A stretch of 64,000 nucleotides of DNA from Pseudomonas salomonii (GTDB taxonomy: Bacteria; Pseudomonadota; Gammaproteobacteria; Pseudomonadales; Pseudomonadaceae), in NCBI RefSeq assembly GCF_900107155.1, contig NZ_FNOX01000005.1, forward strand, positions 186,001 to 250,000, read 5' to 3'. The notes below the pieces were generated by a model that searched no databases, had not been told where the DNA came from, and was given only the letters and a program-made list of their open reading frames with translations. Shown piece by piece: positions 57,102 to 64,000 of this stretch. Position 1 is the first letter of the stretch; every line of letters begins with the position of its first letter. A program made the translations under genes and the position numbers.

Positions 57102-57250
57102 GTTGTAGAGGGTTTGAGGAGCGCTGAGTGGTCGACCATCGGTCACAAGTAAGATTGCTCTTACAGACCAATGCTGTAATAATTCCGACCTTATTGTGGC
57201 CTATATCCTACCTCCCTACAGGATATGTAGTACGCTCGCAAAGGGATATT

Positions 57251-58225
57251 GTGTCTATATTCGCATCGCGTAGTCTTTCTAATACTCTCCCTAGTGACGT
57301 TAGCTTGGCGAACGTTGCGGTGCTGATGTGCTCGTACAATGGTGAGACGTTTCTTGCGGAACAGCTCGACTCCATTGAGCGACAGAGTCATCAGGGCTGG
57401 AGGTTATTCATCTCCGATGATGGTTCCAAAGATGGCTCACCAGCGATTTTTCAGCACTACTGTAATCGTTGGGGCAGCGACCGTTTAAGCGTGGTGTCTG
57501 GCCCTCAGAAAGGCTTCGTGGCAAATTTCCTCTCGTTGACTTGTCGTTCTGAGATTCAGGCGGATTATTTTGCCTGGTGTGATCAGGACGATATCTGGAA
57601 CGAGGACAAACTGCAGGTGGCTGTCGACTGGTTGCAAAGCCAGCCTTCGAATGTGCCAGCACTTTATTGCGGCCGGACTAAGTTGGTCGGCGATTCGGGC
57701 GCTGCGCTTGGTTTTTCTCCTCTTTTCGCGCTACCTCCACATTTCTCGAATGCATTGGTCCAGAGCATTGCGGGCGGCAATACCATGGTTTTCAACCAGG
57801 CCGCGCGCGACCTGATCATCGAGGCAGGTGCGGATGTCATTGTGCCCTCCCATGATTGGTGGGCGTATCAACTCGTTACAGGCGCGGGAGGTGTCGTTCA
57901 CTACGATGCTGTGCCTAGAATGCAGTACCGCCAGCATGATGAAAATCTGATTGGCAGCAACTCTAGCTGGGCAGCACGTCTGGTTCGGCTACGGATGATC
58001 TTTCAAGGACGTTTTTACGAGTGGAACGAACAGAATATTCGAGCACTCGAAGCCATGGAGCATCGTCTTTGCGAAGAGCATCGAACGACCCTCGCACGCT
58101 TTAAAATTGCACGCAGTCAAACGTTATTTAGACGAGTGCTGGGGTTCTGGTCCGCCGGTTTATATCGGCAGACGTTCATGGGGAACCTCGGGCTAATTTT
58201 TGCAACATTACTGAAAAAGATCTGA
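57251..58225 (+). CDS. Glycosyltransferase family 2, probable rhamnosyltransferase
   Basis: A 324-residue cytoplasmic, membrane-associated transferase. GTG at 57251 has AAGGG seven bases upstream; a longer frame to 57128 lacks conserved residues. The GT-A fold is shown by [38 protein letters not shown] (the metal-binding acidic motif) and the later [14 protein letters not shown]. Similar proteins add L-rhamnose to O-antigen, which fits the rmlBDAC genes that start 4 bases on. Its codon use is visibly more AT-rich than in housekeeping neighbours. Confidence 0.85.
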   Translation: MSIFASRSLSNTLPSDVSLANVAVLMCSYNGETFLAEQLDSIERQSHQGWRLFISDDGSKDGSPAIFQHYCNRWGSDRLSVVSGPQKGFVANFLSLTCRSEIQADYFAWCDQDDIWNEDKLQVAVDWLQSQPSNVPALYCGRTKLVGDSGAALGFSPLFALPPHFSNALVQSIAGGNTMVFNQAARDLIIEAGADVIVPSHDWWAYQLVTGAGGVVHYDAVPRMQYRQHDENLIGSNSSWAARLVRLRMIFQGRFYEWNEQNIRALEAMEHRLCEEHRTTLARFKIARSQTLFRRVLGFWSAGLYRQTFMGNLGLIFATLLKKI

Positions 58226-58229
58226 CTCA

Positions 58230-59300
58230 ATGACTATCTTAGTAACCGGCGGTGCTGGCTTTATCGGTGCAAACTTTGTATTGGACTGGGTAGCTCAGAC
58301 AGATGAGCCGGTCATTAACCTGGATAAGCTGACGTACGCCGGCAACCTGGAGAACCTCAGCTCGCTCGAGGGTGACAAGCGCCATGTATTCGTACAGGGC
58401 GATATCGCCGATAACCAACTGGTCCAGCGCTTGCTCGCAGAGCACCAGCCGCGCGCTATCCTGAACTTCGCTGCCGAGTCGCACGTCGACCGCTCTATTC
58501 ATGGCCCCGAAGACTTTATCGAGACTAACGTCGTCGGTACCTTCCGTTTGCTGGAAGCAGTGCGTACCTACTGGAAAGGTTTGGACGCCGATGCACAGCA
58601 ATCCTTCCGCTTCCTGCATGTTTCGACCGACGAAGTCTACGGCTCCCTGGCCAAGGACGATCCGGCGTTCACCGAAACTCACCAGTACGAACCAAACAGC
58701 CCTTACTCGGCGAGCAAGGCTGCGAGCGACCATTTGGTCCGCGCCTATCACCATACCTATGGCCTGCCGGTGCTGACGACCAATTGCTCGAACAACTATG
58801 GTCCTTACCATTTCCCGGAAAAACTGATTCCGCTGATGATCGTCAACGCACTGGCCGGTAAAGCACTGCCGGTGTACGGCGACGGTCAGCAAATTCGTGA
58901 CTGGCTGTACGTAAAAGACCACTGCAGCGCTATCCGTCGCGTGCTGGAAGCCGGCACTGTGGGCGAGGTCTATAACGTAGGTGGCTGGAACGAAAAGCCG
59001 AACCTGGACATCGTCCACACTGTTTGCGCCTTGCTCGACGAGCTGCGCCCGCAAGTGGACGGCAAGCCTTATAGCGATCAGATCGCTTACGTGACCGACC
59101 GCCCAGGCCACGACCGCCGTTATGCCATCGACGCGCGCAAACTGGAGCGTGAGTTGGGCTGGAAGCCGGCTGAAACATTCGAAACCGGTATTCGCAAAAC
59201 CGTCGAGTGGTACTTGGATAACCAGGATTGGGTCAGCAATATCCAATCCGGCTCGTACCGCGAGTGGGTTGAAAAGAACTACGCCGAGCGCACGGCATGA
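58230..59300 (+). CDS. rfbB: dTDP-glucose 4,6-dehydratase RmlB
   Basis: A 356-residue NAD-dependent SDR enzyme, the second step of dTDP-L-rhamnose synthesis. The NAD-binding motif [10 protein letters not shown] is at the start, [17 protein letters not shown] follows, and the catalytic YxxxK is YSASK; also [11 protein letters not shown] and [23 protein letters not shown] at 58230. It overlaps rmlD by 4 bases. Confidence 0.96.
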   Translation: MTILVTGGAGFIGANFVLDWVAQTDEPVINLDKLTYAGNLENLSSLEGDKRHVFVQGDIADNQLVQRLLAEHQPRAILNFAAESHVDRSIHGPEDFIETNVVGTFRLLEAVRTYWKGLDADAQQSFRFLHVSTDEVYGSLAKDDPAFTETHQYEPNSPYSASKAASDHLVRAYHHTYGLPVLTTNCSNNYGPYHFPEKLIPLMIVNALAGKALPVYGDGQQIRDWLYVKDHCSAIRRVLEAGTVGEVYNVGGWNEKPNLDIVHTVCALLDELRPQVDGKPYSDQIAYVTDRPGHDRRYAIDARKLERELGWKPAETFETGIRKTVEWYLDNQDWVSNIQSGSYREWVEKNYAERTA

Positions 59301-60193
59301 AGATCCTGCTGCTTGGCAAAAATGGCCAAGTGGGATGGGAACTCCAACGCAGCTTGGCCCCTTTGGGCCAAGTGCTTGCGCTCGACTCCAAAAGCCAGGA
59401 CTACTGCGGCGACCTCAACGACTTGCAAGGCCTGGCCGCGACCGTGCAGCGCTTTGCGCCTGACGTTATCGTCAACGCCGCCGCCTACACCGCCGTCGAC
59501 AAAGCCGAAAGCGAGCCTGCCCAAGCCATGCGTGTGAACGCAGAAGCCCCGGCAGTGCTGGCCGCCGAAGCGCTGAAGCTGAATGCGTTGCTGGTGCACT
59601 ATTCCACCGACTACGTGTTCGCCGGCACTGGCGACACGCCCTGGTTGGAAAGCGACTCGGTCGGCCCGTTGAGCGTCTACGGTTCGACCAAGCTGCAGGG
59701 CGAGCAGGCCATCCAGGCCAGCGGCTGTGCGCACCTGATCTTGCGTACCAGCTGGGTCTACGCCGCTCGCGGTAACAACTTCGCCAAGACCATGCTGCGC
59801 CTGGCCAGCGAACGCGACAGCCTGAACGTGATCGACGACCAGTTTGGCACGCCGACCGGCGCCGACCTGCTGGCCGACATCACCGCCCACGCTATCCGCA
59901 CGCTCGGTGTCAACCCGCAATTGAGCGGGGTTTATCACCTTGCAGCAGCGGGCGAGACCACCTGGCACCGTTATGCCCGCTTCGTGCTTGAACAGGCACA
60001 AGCGGCCGGCGTGCAGCTCAAGGTCGCCCCGGCAAACGTGGGTGCGATTGCTACGGCGGCTTACCCCACACCCGCCCAGCGCCCCGGCAATTCCCGACTC
60101 AACACTCAAAAACTGCAGAATGCCTTCTCACTGCGCTTGCCTCAATGGCAGGACGGCGTGGCACGGATGCTCGTAGAAATTCTAGAGAAATGA
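59297..60193 (+). CDS. rfbD: dTDP-4-dehydrorhamnose reductase RmlD
   Basis: A 298-residue NADPH-dependent SDR enzyme for the last step to dTDP-L-rhamnose. The nucleotide motif is [13 protein letters not shown], then [27 protein letters not shown] and the catalytic YGSTK. ATG at 59297 overlaps the rmlB stop (ATGA), and its own stop overlaps rmlA. Confidence 0.96.
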   Translation: MKILLLGKNGQVGWELQRSLAPLGQVLALDSKSQDYCGDLNDLQGLAATVQRFAPDVIVNAAAYTAVDKAESEPAQAMRVNAEAPAVLAAEALKLNALLVHYSTDYVFAGTGDTPWLESDSVGPLSVYGSTKLQGEQAIQASGCAHLILRTSWVYAARGNNFAKTMLRLASERDSLNVIDDQFGTPTGADLLADITAHAIRTLGVNPQLSGVYHLAAAGETTWHRYARFVLEQAQAAGVQLKVAPANVGAIATAAYPTPAQRPGNSRLNTQKLQNAFSLRLPQWQDGVARMLVEILEK

Positions 60194-61080
60194 ACATGCT
60201 TAAACGTAAAGGAATTATTTTGGCCGGCGGTTCAGGCACCCGCCTGCACCCAGCAACCCTGGCAATTTCCAAGCAATTGCTGCCGGTCTACGACAAGCCG
60301 ATGATCTACTACCCGCTGACTACGCTGATGCTGGCGGGTATTCGCGACATCCTCATCATCTCCACGCCGCAGGACACCCCGCGCTTCGAGCAACTGCTGG
60401 GTGACGGCAGCAAGTGGGGCTTGAATATTTCGTATGCCGTGCAGGCTTCACCGGATGGCTTGGCGCAGGCGTTCATCATTGGCGAAGATTTCATCGGTAA
60501 TGATTTGTCTGCCCTGGTGCTGGGTGACAATATTTATCACGGCCATCATTTTGATCAGTTGCTCAAAAGCGCAATGGTCCGCGAGGAAGGCGCGAGCGTC
60601 TTTGCTTATCACGTGAACGATCCGGAGCGCTATGGCGTGGTGGAGTTCGATAAGCAGGGCAAGGCAATGAGCCTGGAAGAGAAACCACTCAAGCCGAAAT
60701 CGAACTACGCGGTCACCGGGCTGTATTTCTATGATCAGCAAGTAGTTGATATTGCCAAAAGCATCAAGCCTTCGCCTCGTGGCGAGTTGGAGATCACAGA
60801 CCTCAATCGCGTTTACATGGAACGAGGCAGTCTTTCTGTCGAGATCATGGGGCGGGGTTATGCCTGGTTGGACACTGGTACTCACGAGTCTCTTCTTGAA
60901 GCAAGTCACTTTATCGCCACTCTGGAGCATCGGCAGGGTCTTAAAGTTGCCTGCCCTGAAGAAATTGCGTTCCGTCAAAAGTGGATCGATGCTGAGCAAC
61001 TGGAACGTCTGGCGGCACCACTGGCCAAAAACGGTTACGGGCAATACCTCAAGCGGCTGTTGAGCGAGACCATTTACTAA
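60190..61080 (+). CDS. rfbA: Glucose-1-phosphate thymidylyltransferase RmlA
   Basis: A 296-residue nucleotidyltransferase that makes dTDP-glucose from Glc-1-P and dTTP; the first step, usually feedback-inhibited by dTDP-rhamnose. Motifs: [33 protein letters not shown], and [16 protein letters not shown] at 60190 overlaps the rmlD stop (ATGA); ATG 60196 is possible. Confidence 0.96.
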   Translation: MNMLKRKGIILAGGSGTRLHPATLAISKQLLPVYDKPMIYYPLTTLMLAGIRDILIISTPQDTPRFEQLLGDGSKWGLNISYAVQASPDGLAQAFIIGEDFIGNDLSALVLGDNIYHGHHFDQLLKSAMVREEGASVFAYHVNDPERYGVVEFDKQGKAMSLEEKPLKPKSNYAVTGLYFYDQQVVDIAKSIKPSPRGELEITDLNRVYMERGSLSVEIMGRGYAWLDTGTHESLLEASHFIATLEHRQGLKVACPEEIAFRQKWIDAEQLERLAAPLAKNGYGQYLKRLLSETIY

Positions 61081-61625
61081 TGAAAGCAACACCGTTAGCT
61101 ATTGCTGAAGTAGTGCTATTCGAACCCAAGGTATTCGGCGACGATCGGGGTTTTTTCTTCGAAAGCTTCAACCACCAACAGTTCGAAAGCGCTATCGGTC
61201 GTCCTGTGCAATTTGTCCAGGACAACCATTCGCGATCGGCAAAGGGTGTGTTACGCGGGCTGCATTATCAAATCCAACAGGCCCAAGGGAAGTTGGTACG
61301 TGTGGTCCAAGGCGAAGTATTTGATGTGGCTGTGGACCTCCGTCGTAGCTCCGCGACTTTCGGCAAATGGGTAGGGACCTATTTGTCTGCCGAGAACAAA
61401 CACCAGCTATGGGTGCCGGAAGGCTTCGCGCATGGCTTTGTTGTGCTCTCTGAGACGGCGGAGTTTCTCTATAAAACCACGGATTACTACGCTCCTGAGT
61501 ATGAGCGTAGTATTCGTTGGAATGATCCCGCGCTGGCTATTGATTGGCCATTTGAGGGAGATGTTATATTGGCTGCAAAGGATGCAAGTGCCAAGTTCAT
61601 CGCAGATGCTGAGGTGTTTGAATAA
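61080..61625 (+). CDS. rfbC: dTDP-4-dehydrorhamnose 3,5-epimerase RmlC
   Basis: A 181-residue cupin enzyme for the third step. Characteristic are FFFESFNHQQFESAIGRP, QDNHSRSAKGVLRGLHYQ (with the catalytic His region), LVRVVQGEVFDVAVDLR and VPEGFAHGFVVLSE. The ATG shares its A with the rmlA stop (TAATG). It is the last gene of the rml set; a 450-base AT-rich gap follows. Confidence 0.96.
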   Translation: MKATPLAIAEVVLFEPKVFGDDRGFFFESFNHQQFESAIGRPVQFVQDNHSRSAKGVLRGLHYQIQQAQGKLVRVVQGEVFDVAVDLRRSSATFGKWVGTYLSAENKHQLWVPEGFAHGFVVLSETAEFLYKTTDYYAPEYERSIRWNDPALAIDWPFEGDVILAAKDASAKFIADAEVFE

Positions 61626-62075
61626 GCATAGGAAATTGTCAAAGGAGAGGCGGGTGGGCGTAAACTGCAGTTTTTTAATTCTGTTTTAGAATGAAAAATT
61701 AGGTTTTTCCATTCCTCTTTCCGTTCCGACGCTGCACGCCGATTTGCAGTAATCGAGAATTCCGCAGGCCCTTCGTTCTCCCTCCCTAAAGTTTAAAATT
61801 ATGCTGTCTGGTTATAATTAAGTAGGTGGGATGGCTTTTAAATACGCCTAGAATAAATCTGATACAACATTACTCAGGTTGTTATCCAGGGGTTGCCGCT
61901 TTTTGATAGCCTGCCTTGTTACGCAGTAGAGGGGCGGGATGCATACGGTGAAATACTCTTTGTAGGGCTTAGAGGCGGAGTGTACTTGAGTTTAAGTACA
62001 CCCTCTTTCTTAGCGGAGGTCTGGTCAGCGACCAAGCAGAAGTTAAAAAGCGAAGCCAGGTGCTCGGACTGGATT
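61626..62075. other. AT-rich intergenic stretch after rmlC
   Basis: Between the convergent rmlC and acyltransferase genes there is a 450-base stretch with no gene I can support. It holds a near-consensus -10 box TATAAT (61813-61818) with a poor -35, and a hairpin GTGTACTT-GAGTTT-AAGTACAC (61980-62001) followed by CCTCTTTCTT, which may end transcription from the left. A 67-codon frame at 61893-62096 has no recognisable features. Confidence 0.6.
61980..62010 (+). terminator. Possible terminator hairpin downstream of rmlC
   Basis: Perfect 8-bp stem GTGTACTT (61980-61987) with AAGTACAC (61994-62001), a 6-nt loop and a following pyrimidine-rich CCTCTTTCTT. The stem is AT-rich and it lies 355 bases after rmlC, so its role is uncertain. 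Confidence 0.4.
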
Positions 62076-63716
62076 TTACCGAAGAGACGCTGTTGATATT
62101 ACTAGCCTTTTCCCTCCCCAATCCGATGGTCCTTCAGCGATCTCATTCAATTTATTTACATCTTGAAAGTTGGCAATGCCAATTGAAGCTGCGTTTTTCA
62201 AATCAGCTTCCTTAACAGTTATCGTGTTCATCCATGAAAAACCCTTCGCGTGCGATGTACTAGACCTATCAATCACAATATCCCCTGCCACGGTGATAAT
62301 GTTTCCCCCTGCATCGTTAAGGTGGATACCCAAGTGACGATTGAGAGAGATATCGTCATGGGTCGTAAAGTAAAACTTAAGAGTGATCAAGCCGTCTTTA
62401 GGCGCGGACGAAGTAATGTCGGTCAAGCTAATACCGTTTGCGAAACGGTTAGCAGGAATTACGCTCCCTGCGCCCTCAATGGTATTTTGAGGGCGACTAA
62501 CGCCGACCACCGTGCTTGGTTGGTAATTAGAGGCCACGGCAGACCCTGCAACGAGAACAATCAGGCTTAGCCACTGCGGGACACGATAAAGTTTTTTGAT
62601 AGTAATACGTGGCTTTTTGTCCCACCAGTTGACGATCAGGCGTCTGCACGGATCTTCTACAGTCAAGTGTAAGGCGGCAGCGCTTGTAATACAGATAAGC
62701 CAGAAGATGGGCATCCCTAGGTTGCCCAGTTCCTTGAATAAGGGGGCGTTCAAGCTTGCCAGGTTAAAGACGATCATGTGTGCGAGATAGAGTGCAAAGC
62801 TGATCTCACCCAGAAACACTAGCGGTCGGGTTGATAAAATCCTCGCCACAGGGCCTCGGCTAGAAGCAAAGACGAGAATCAAGGCGCCCCACAGTAGCCA
62901 GATACCTTCCTTGTAAATGTAGTAGCCGAGTCCTGCGCCTGTGTATTGAGATATGACGGCTGGTCTGGCGACCACGTAGAGTGCGTAGCCAATAGCGGCG
63001 AGAGCAGACAACTCTATTAACAGCCAAGTCCAAGGCGAAATATTATTTGTCGCAGGCGATTTTAATTTATACAGTTTTGCGCAATAAACTCCAAATAAAA
63101 ACTCCAGCAAACGGGCGAGCGGGTTAGTGTAAAGGGCACCAAACATGCTCACGCCCGGGGCGCCGTCATCTGATGATAACGGGATTGTGGTCGCAGCAAG
63201 AATCAGCGCCGCTGTACAAATGGCGCTAAGGGCAAGGCTTATCGGTAGCCGCTTGCTCGGGCTCAGGGCGACAAAGACAAAAATCACATAGAAGAATGCT
63301 TCGGTGGAAATGCTCCAGGCCACGCCGTTAAATGAGAGCACGTAAGGCGCGGTGAAGGTCCAAGACTGCAACAATGTCACGTTGGCCAACAGTTTAAGCA
63401 TTGCCCCCGGGGCAGAAAACTCCATGGAAATTCTAGGCGTTATGAGCAGTATCCATAGCAACAACGCTGCAATATGCAGCGGCCAAATACGAGCAAACCT
63501 CGAGACTATGAACCGCTTTGCCGAATTCCAATCCGGCAGGCTCTCGTAGTTGTAGGCTAAGATAAAGCCACTCAACGTGAAAAAAAACGAGACACCTTGA
63601 GAAAGGGAGAAGTTATTGGCAATGCCAAAGGAGCCGAATAGCGGATGGCTATGGCCCAATACGATCATCGCCGCCGCGAAAAATCGTAAGGAGGTTAAGG
63701 CGTCGAGCTTTTTCAT
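62076..63716 (-). CDS. Membrane acyltransferase (OafA/YrhL family) with an extra C-terminal domain
   Basis: A 546-residue protein. ATG at 63716 gives MKKLDALTSLRFFAAAMIVL; the TTG upstream is rejected. About ten TM helices (residues 1-380) form an acyltransferase-3 domain with the conserved RFFAA, GHSHPLFG and a later LGEISFALYLAHMIVFN; it should acetylate a surface sugar with acetyl groups brought across the membrane. After a last TM helix near 385-400 comes a soluble, probably beta-rich part of about 140 residues (ITLKFYFTTHDDISLNRHLG; GFSWMNTITVKEADL) that I do not recognise; it is not an obvious SGNH hydrolase. The neighbouring rml and GT genes suggest O-antigen modification. Confidence 0.85.
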   Translation of the reverse strand: MKKLDALTSLRFFAAAMIVLGHSHPLFGSFGIANNFSLSQGVSFFFTLSGFILAYNYESLPDWNSAKRFIVSRFARIWPLHIAALLLWILLITPRISMEFSAPGAMLKLLANVTLLQSWTFTAPYVLSFNGVAWSISTEAFFYVIFVFVALSPSKRLPISLALSAICTAALILAATTIPLSSDDGAPGVSMFGALYTNPLARLLEFLFGVYCAKLYKLKSPATNNISPWTWLLIELSALAAIGYALYVVARPAVISQYTGAGLGYYIYKEGIWLLWGALILVFASSRGPVARILSTRPLVFLGEISFALYLAHMIVFNLASLNAPLFKELGNLGMPIFWLICITSAAALHLTVEDPCRRLIVNWWDKKPRITIKKLYRVPQWLSLIVLVAGSAVASNYQPSTVVGVSRPQNTIEGAGSVIPANRFANGISLTDITSSAPKDGLITLKFYFTTHDDISLNRHLGIHLNDAGGNIITVAGDIVIDRSSTSHAKGFSWMNTITVKEADLKNAASIGIANFQDVNKLNEIAEGPSDWGGKRLVISTASLR

Positions 63717-63929
63717 TGTGTTCAATCACATGGCCTATCAATAAAAATGACGAAAATAACTTGGTGCTAGCGCACCGCCCGCTTTTACGTTCTACGAAGC
63801 CATTCTTTTAAGAGTCTGCCTGTAGGCGGCTGAAAATTGTATACCATCACCCCGCCCAATTCTGGCCGCATCGCTGATGCCGCGCATTTCCCGCGAGAGT
63901 TTTGGCTGACTCAGCAGAGGGCACATTTT

Positions 63930-64000
63930 TCAGCCGGTTTTAGGTTTATTTTCCATTTGCTTTAGGTACCACTCAATAGTATTGGTCAGGCCGTCTGCCA
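63930..64000 (-). CDS. C-terminal end of a nucleotide-sugar epimerase/dehydratase (partial)
   Basis: Too short for standard gene calling. Reading the minus strand inward from the window edge gives ADGLTNTIEWYLKQMENKP and then KTG-stop (TGA at 63930-63932). The pattern LxxTIEWY is the usual C terminus of SDR sugar epimerases and dehydratases (GalE, WbpV, RmlB relatives). This fits the polysaccharide locus. The gap 63717-63929 shows nothing else. Confidence 0.6.
   Translation of the reverse strand, partial: ADGLTNTIEWYLKQMENKPKTG

Noticed and set aside
61900..61960. A JUMPStart/ops-like element (AGAGGGGCGGGATGC)
   Set aside because: Only loosely similar to GGCGGTAGC, and it lies downstream rather than upstream of the rml genes.
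61893..62096. A 67-codon frame in the gap after rmlC
   Set aside because: No ribosome-binding site, no recognisable motif, and it runs over a hairpin and into the acyltransferase 3' end.

Overview
The window looks like chromosome of a Pseudomonas of the fluorescens group. This is inferred from the GC-rich coding sequence, two families of Pseudomonas-type palindromic intergenic repeats, and a gene order that from memory largely follows the P. aeruginosa PA152x-PA156x region (xdh, smc-zipA-lig, dnaX-ebfC-recR, apt, anr, hemN, cco, aer). No tRNA, rRNA, CRISPR array, insertion sequence or prophage was seen; the one clear RNA gene is ffs (4.5S signal recognition particle RNA).

Layout. 1-5760: the 3' part of the 23S rRNA methyltransferase gene rlmL, a membrane diguanylate cyclase, PBP4 (dacB) and a YggL-family protein. 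5759-15066: purine/aromatic catabolism, with a BenE-type permease divergent from a GntR regulator, then guaD-xdhC-xdhB-xdhA (guanine to xanthine to urate) on the minus strand, divergent from a second GntR gene. 15069-23453: chromosome and division genes smc, zipA and ligA, then a zinc-ribbon metallopeptidase. 23686-28913: ffs, then an accessory cluster of two tandem cytoplasm-encoded muramidases followed by a secreted SH3-like protein, a LysR regulator with a divergent DMT exporter, and a VOC protein. 28978-35575: a periplasmic binding protein, dnaX-ebfC-(oxidoreductase)-recR and an acyl-CoA dehydrogenase.

35686-54850 is a low-oxygen respiration region: apt, the oxygen sensor anr, oxygen-independent hemN, the cbb3 oxidase assembly genes ccoS-ccoI-ccoH-ccoG, and two complete tandem cbb3 operons (ccoNOQP twice), ending with an Aer-type aerotaxis receptor. 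Good Anr boxes precede hemN, the distal ccoN copy and ccoG. A Phd/PIN-domain toxin-antitoxin pair sits between ccoG and the first oxidase operon.

54924-64000: a CPBP protease, a possible 54-residue small gene and a DMT transporter, then the start of a surface-polysaccharide locus: a rhamnosyltransferase-like GT2, rmlBDAC (dTDP-L-rhamnose synthesis), a large O-acyltransferase with an extra C-terminal domain, and the last codons of a nucleotide-sugar epimerase. This end is more AT-rich and looks like strain-variable O-antigen DNA.

The most interesting candidates for follow-up are the muramidase/muramidase/secreted-protein module (24.0-26.7 kb), the Anr-box-marked double cbb3 locus with its inserted toxin-antitoxin pair, and several perfect palindromes with no assigned factor.
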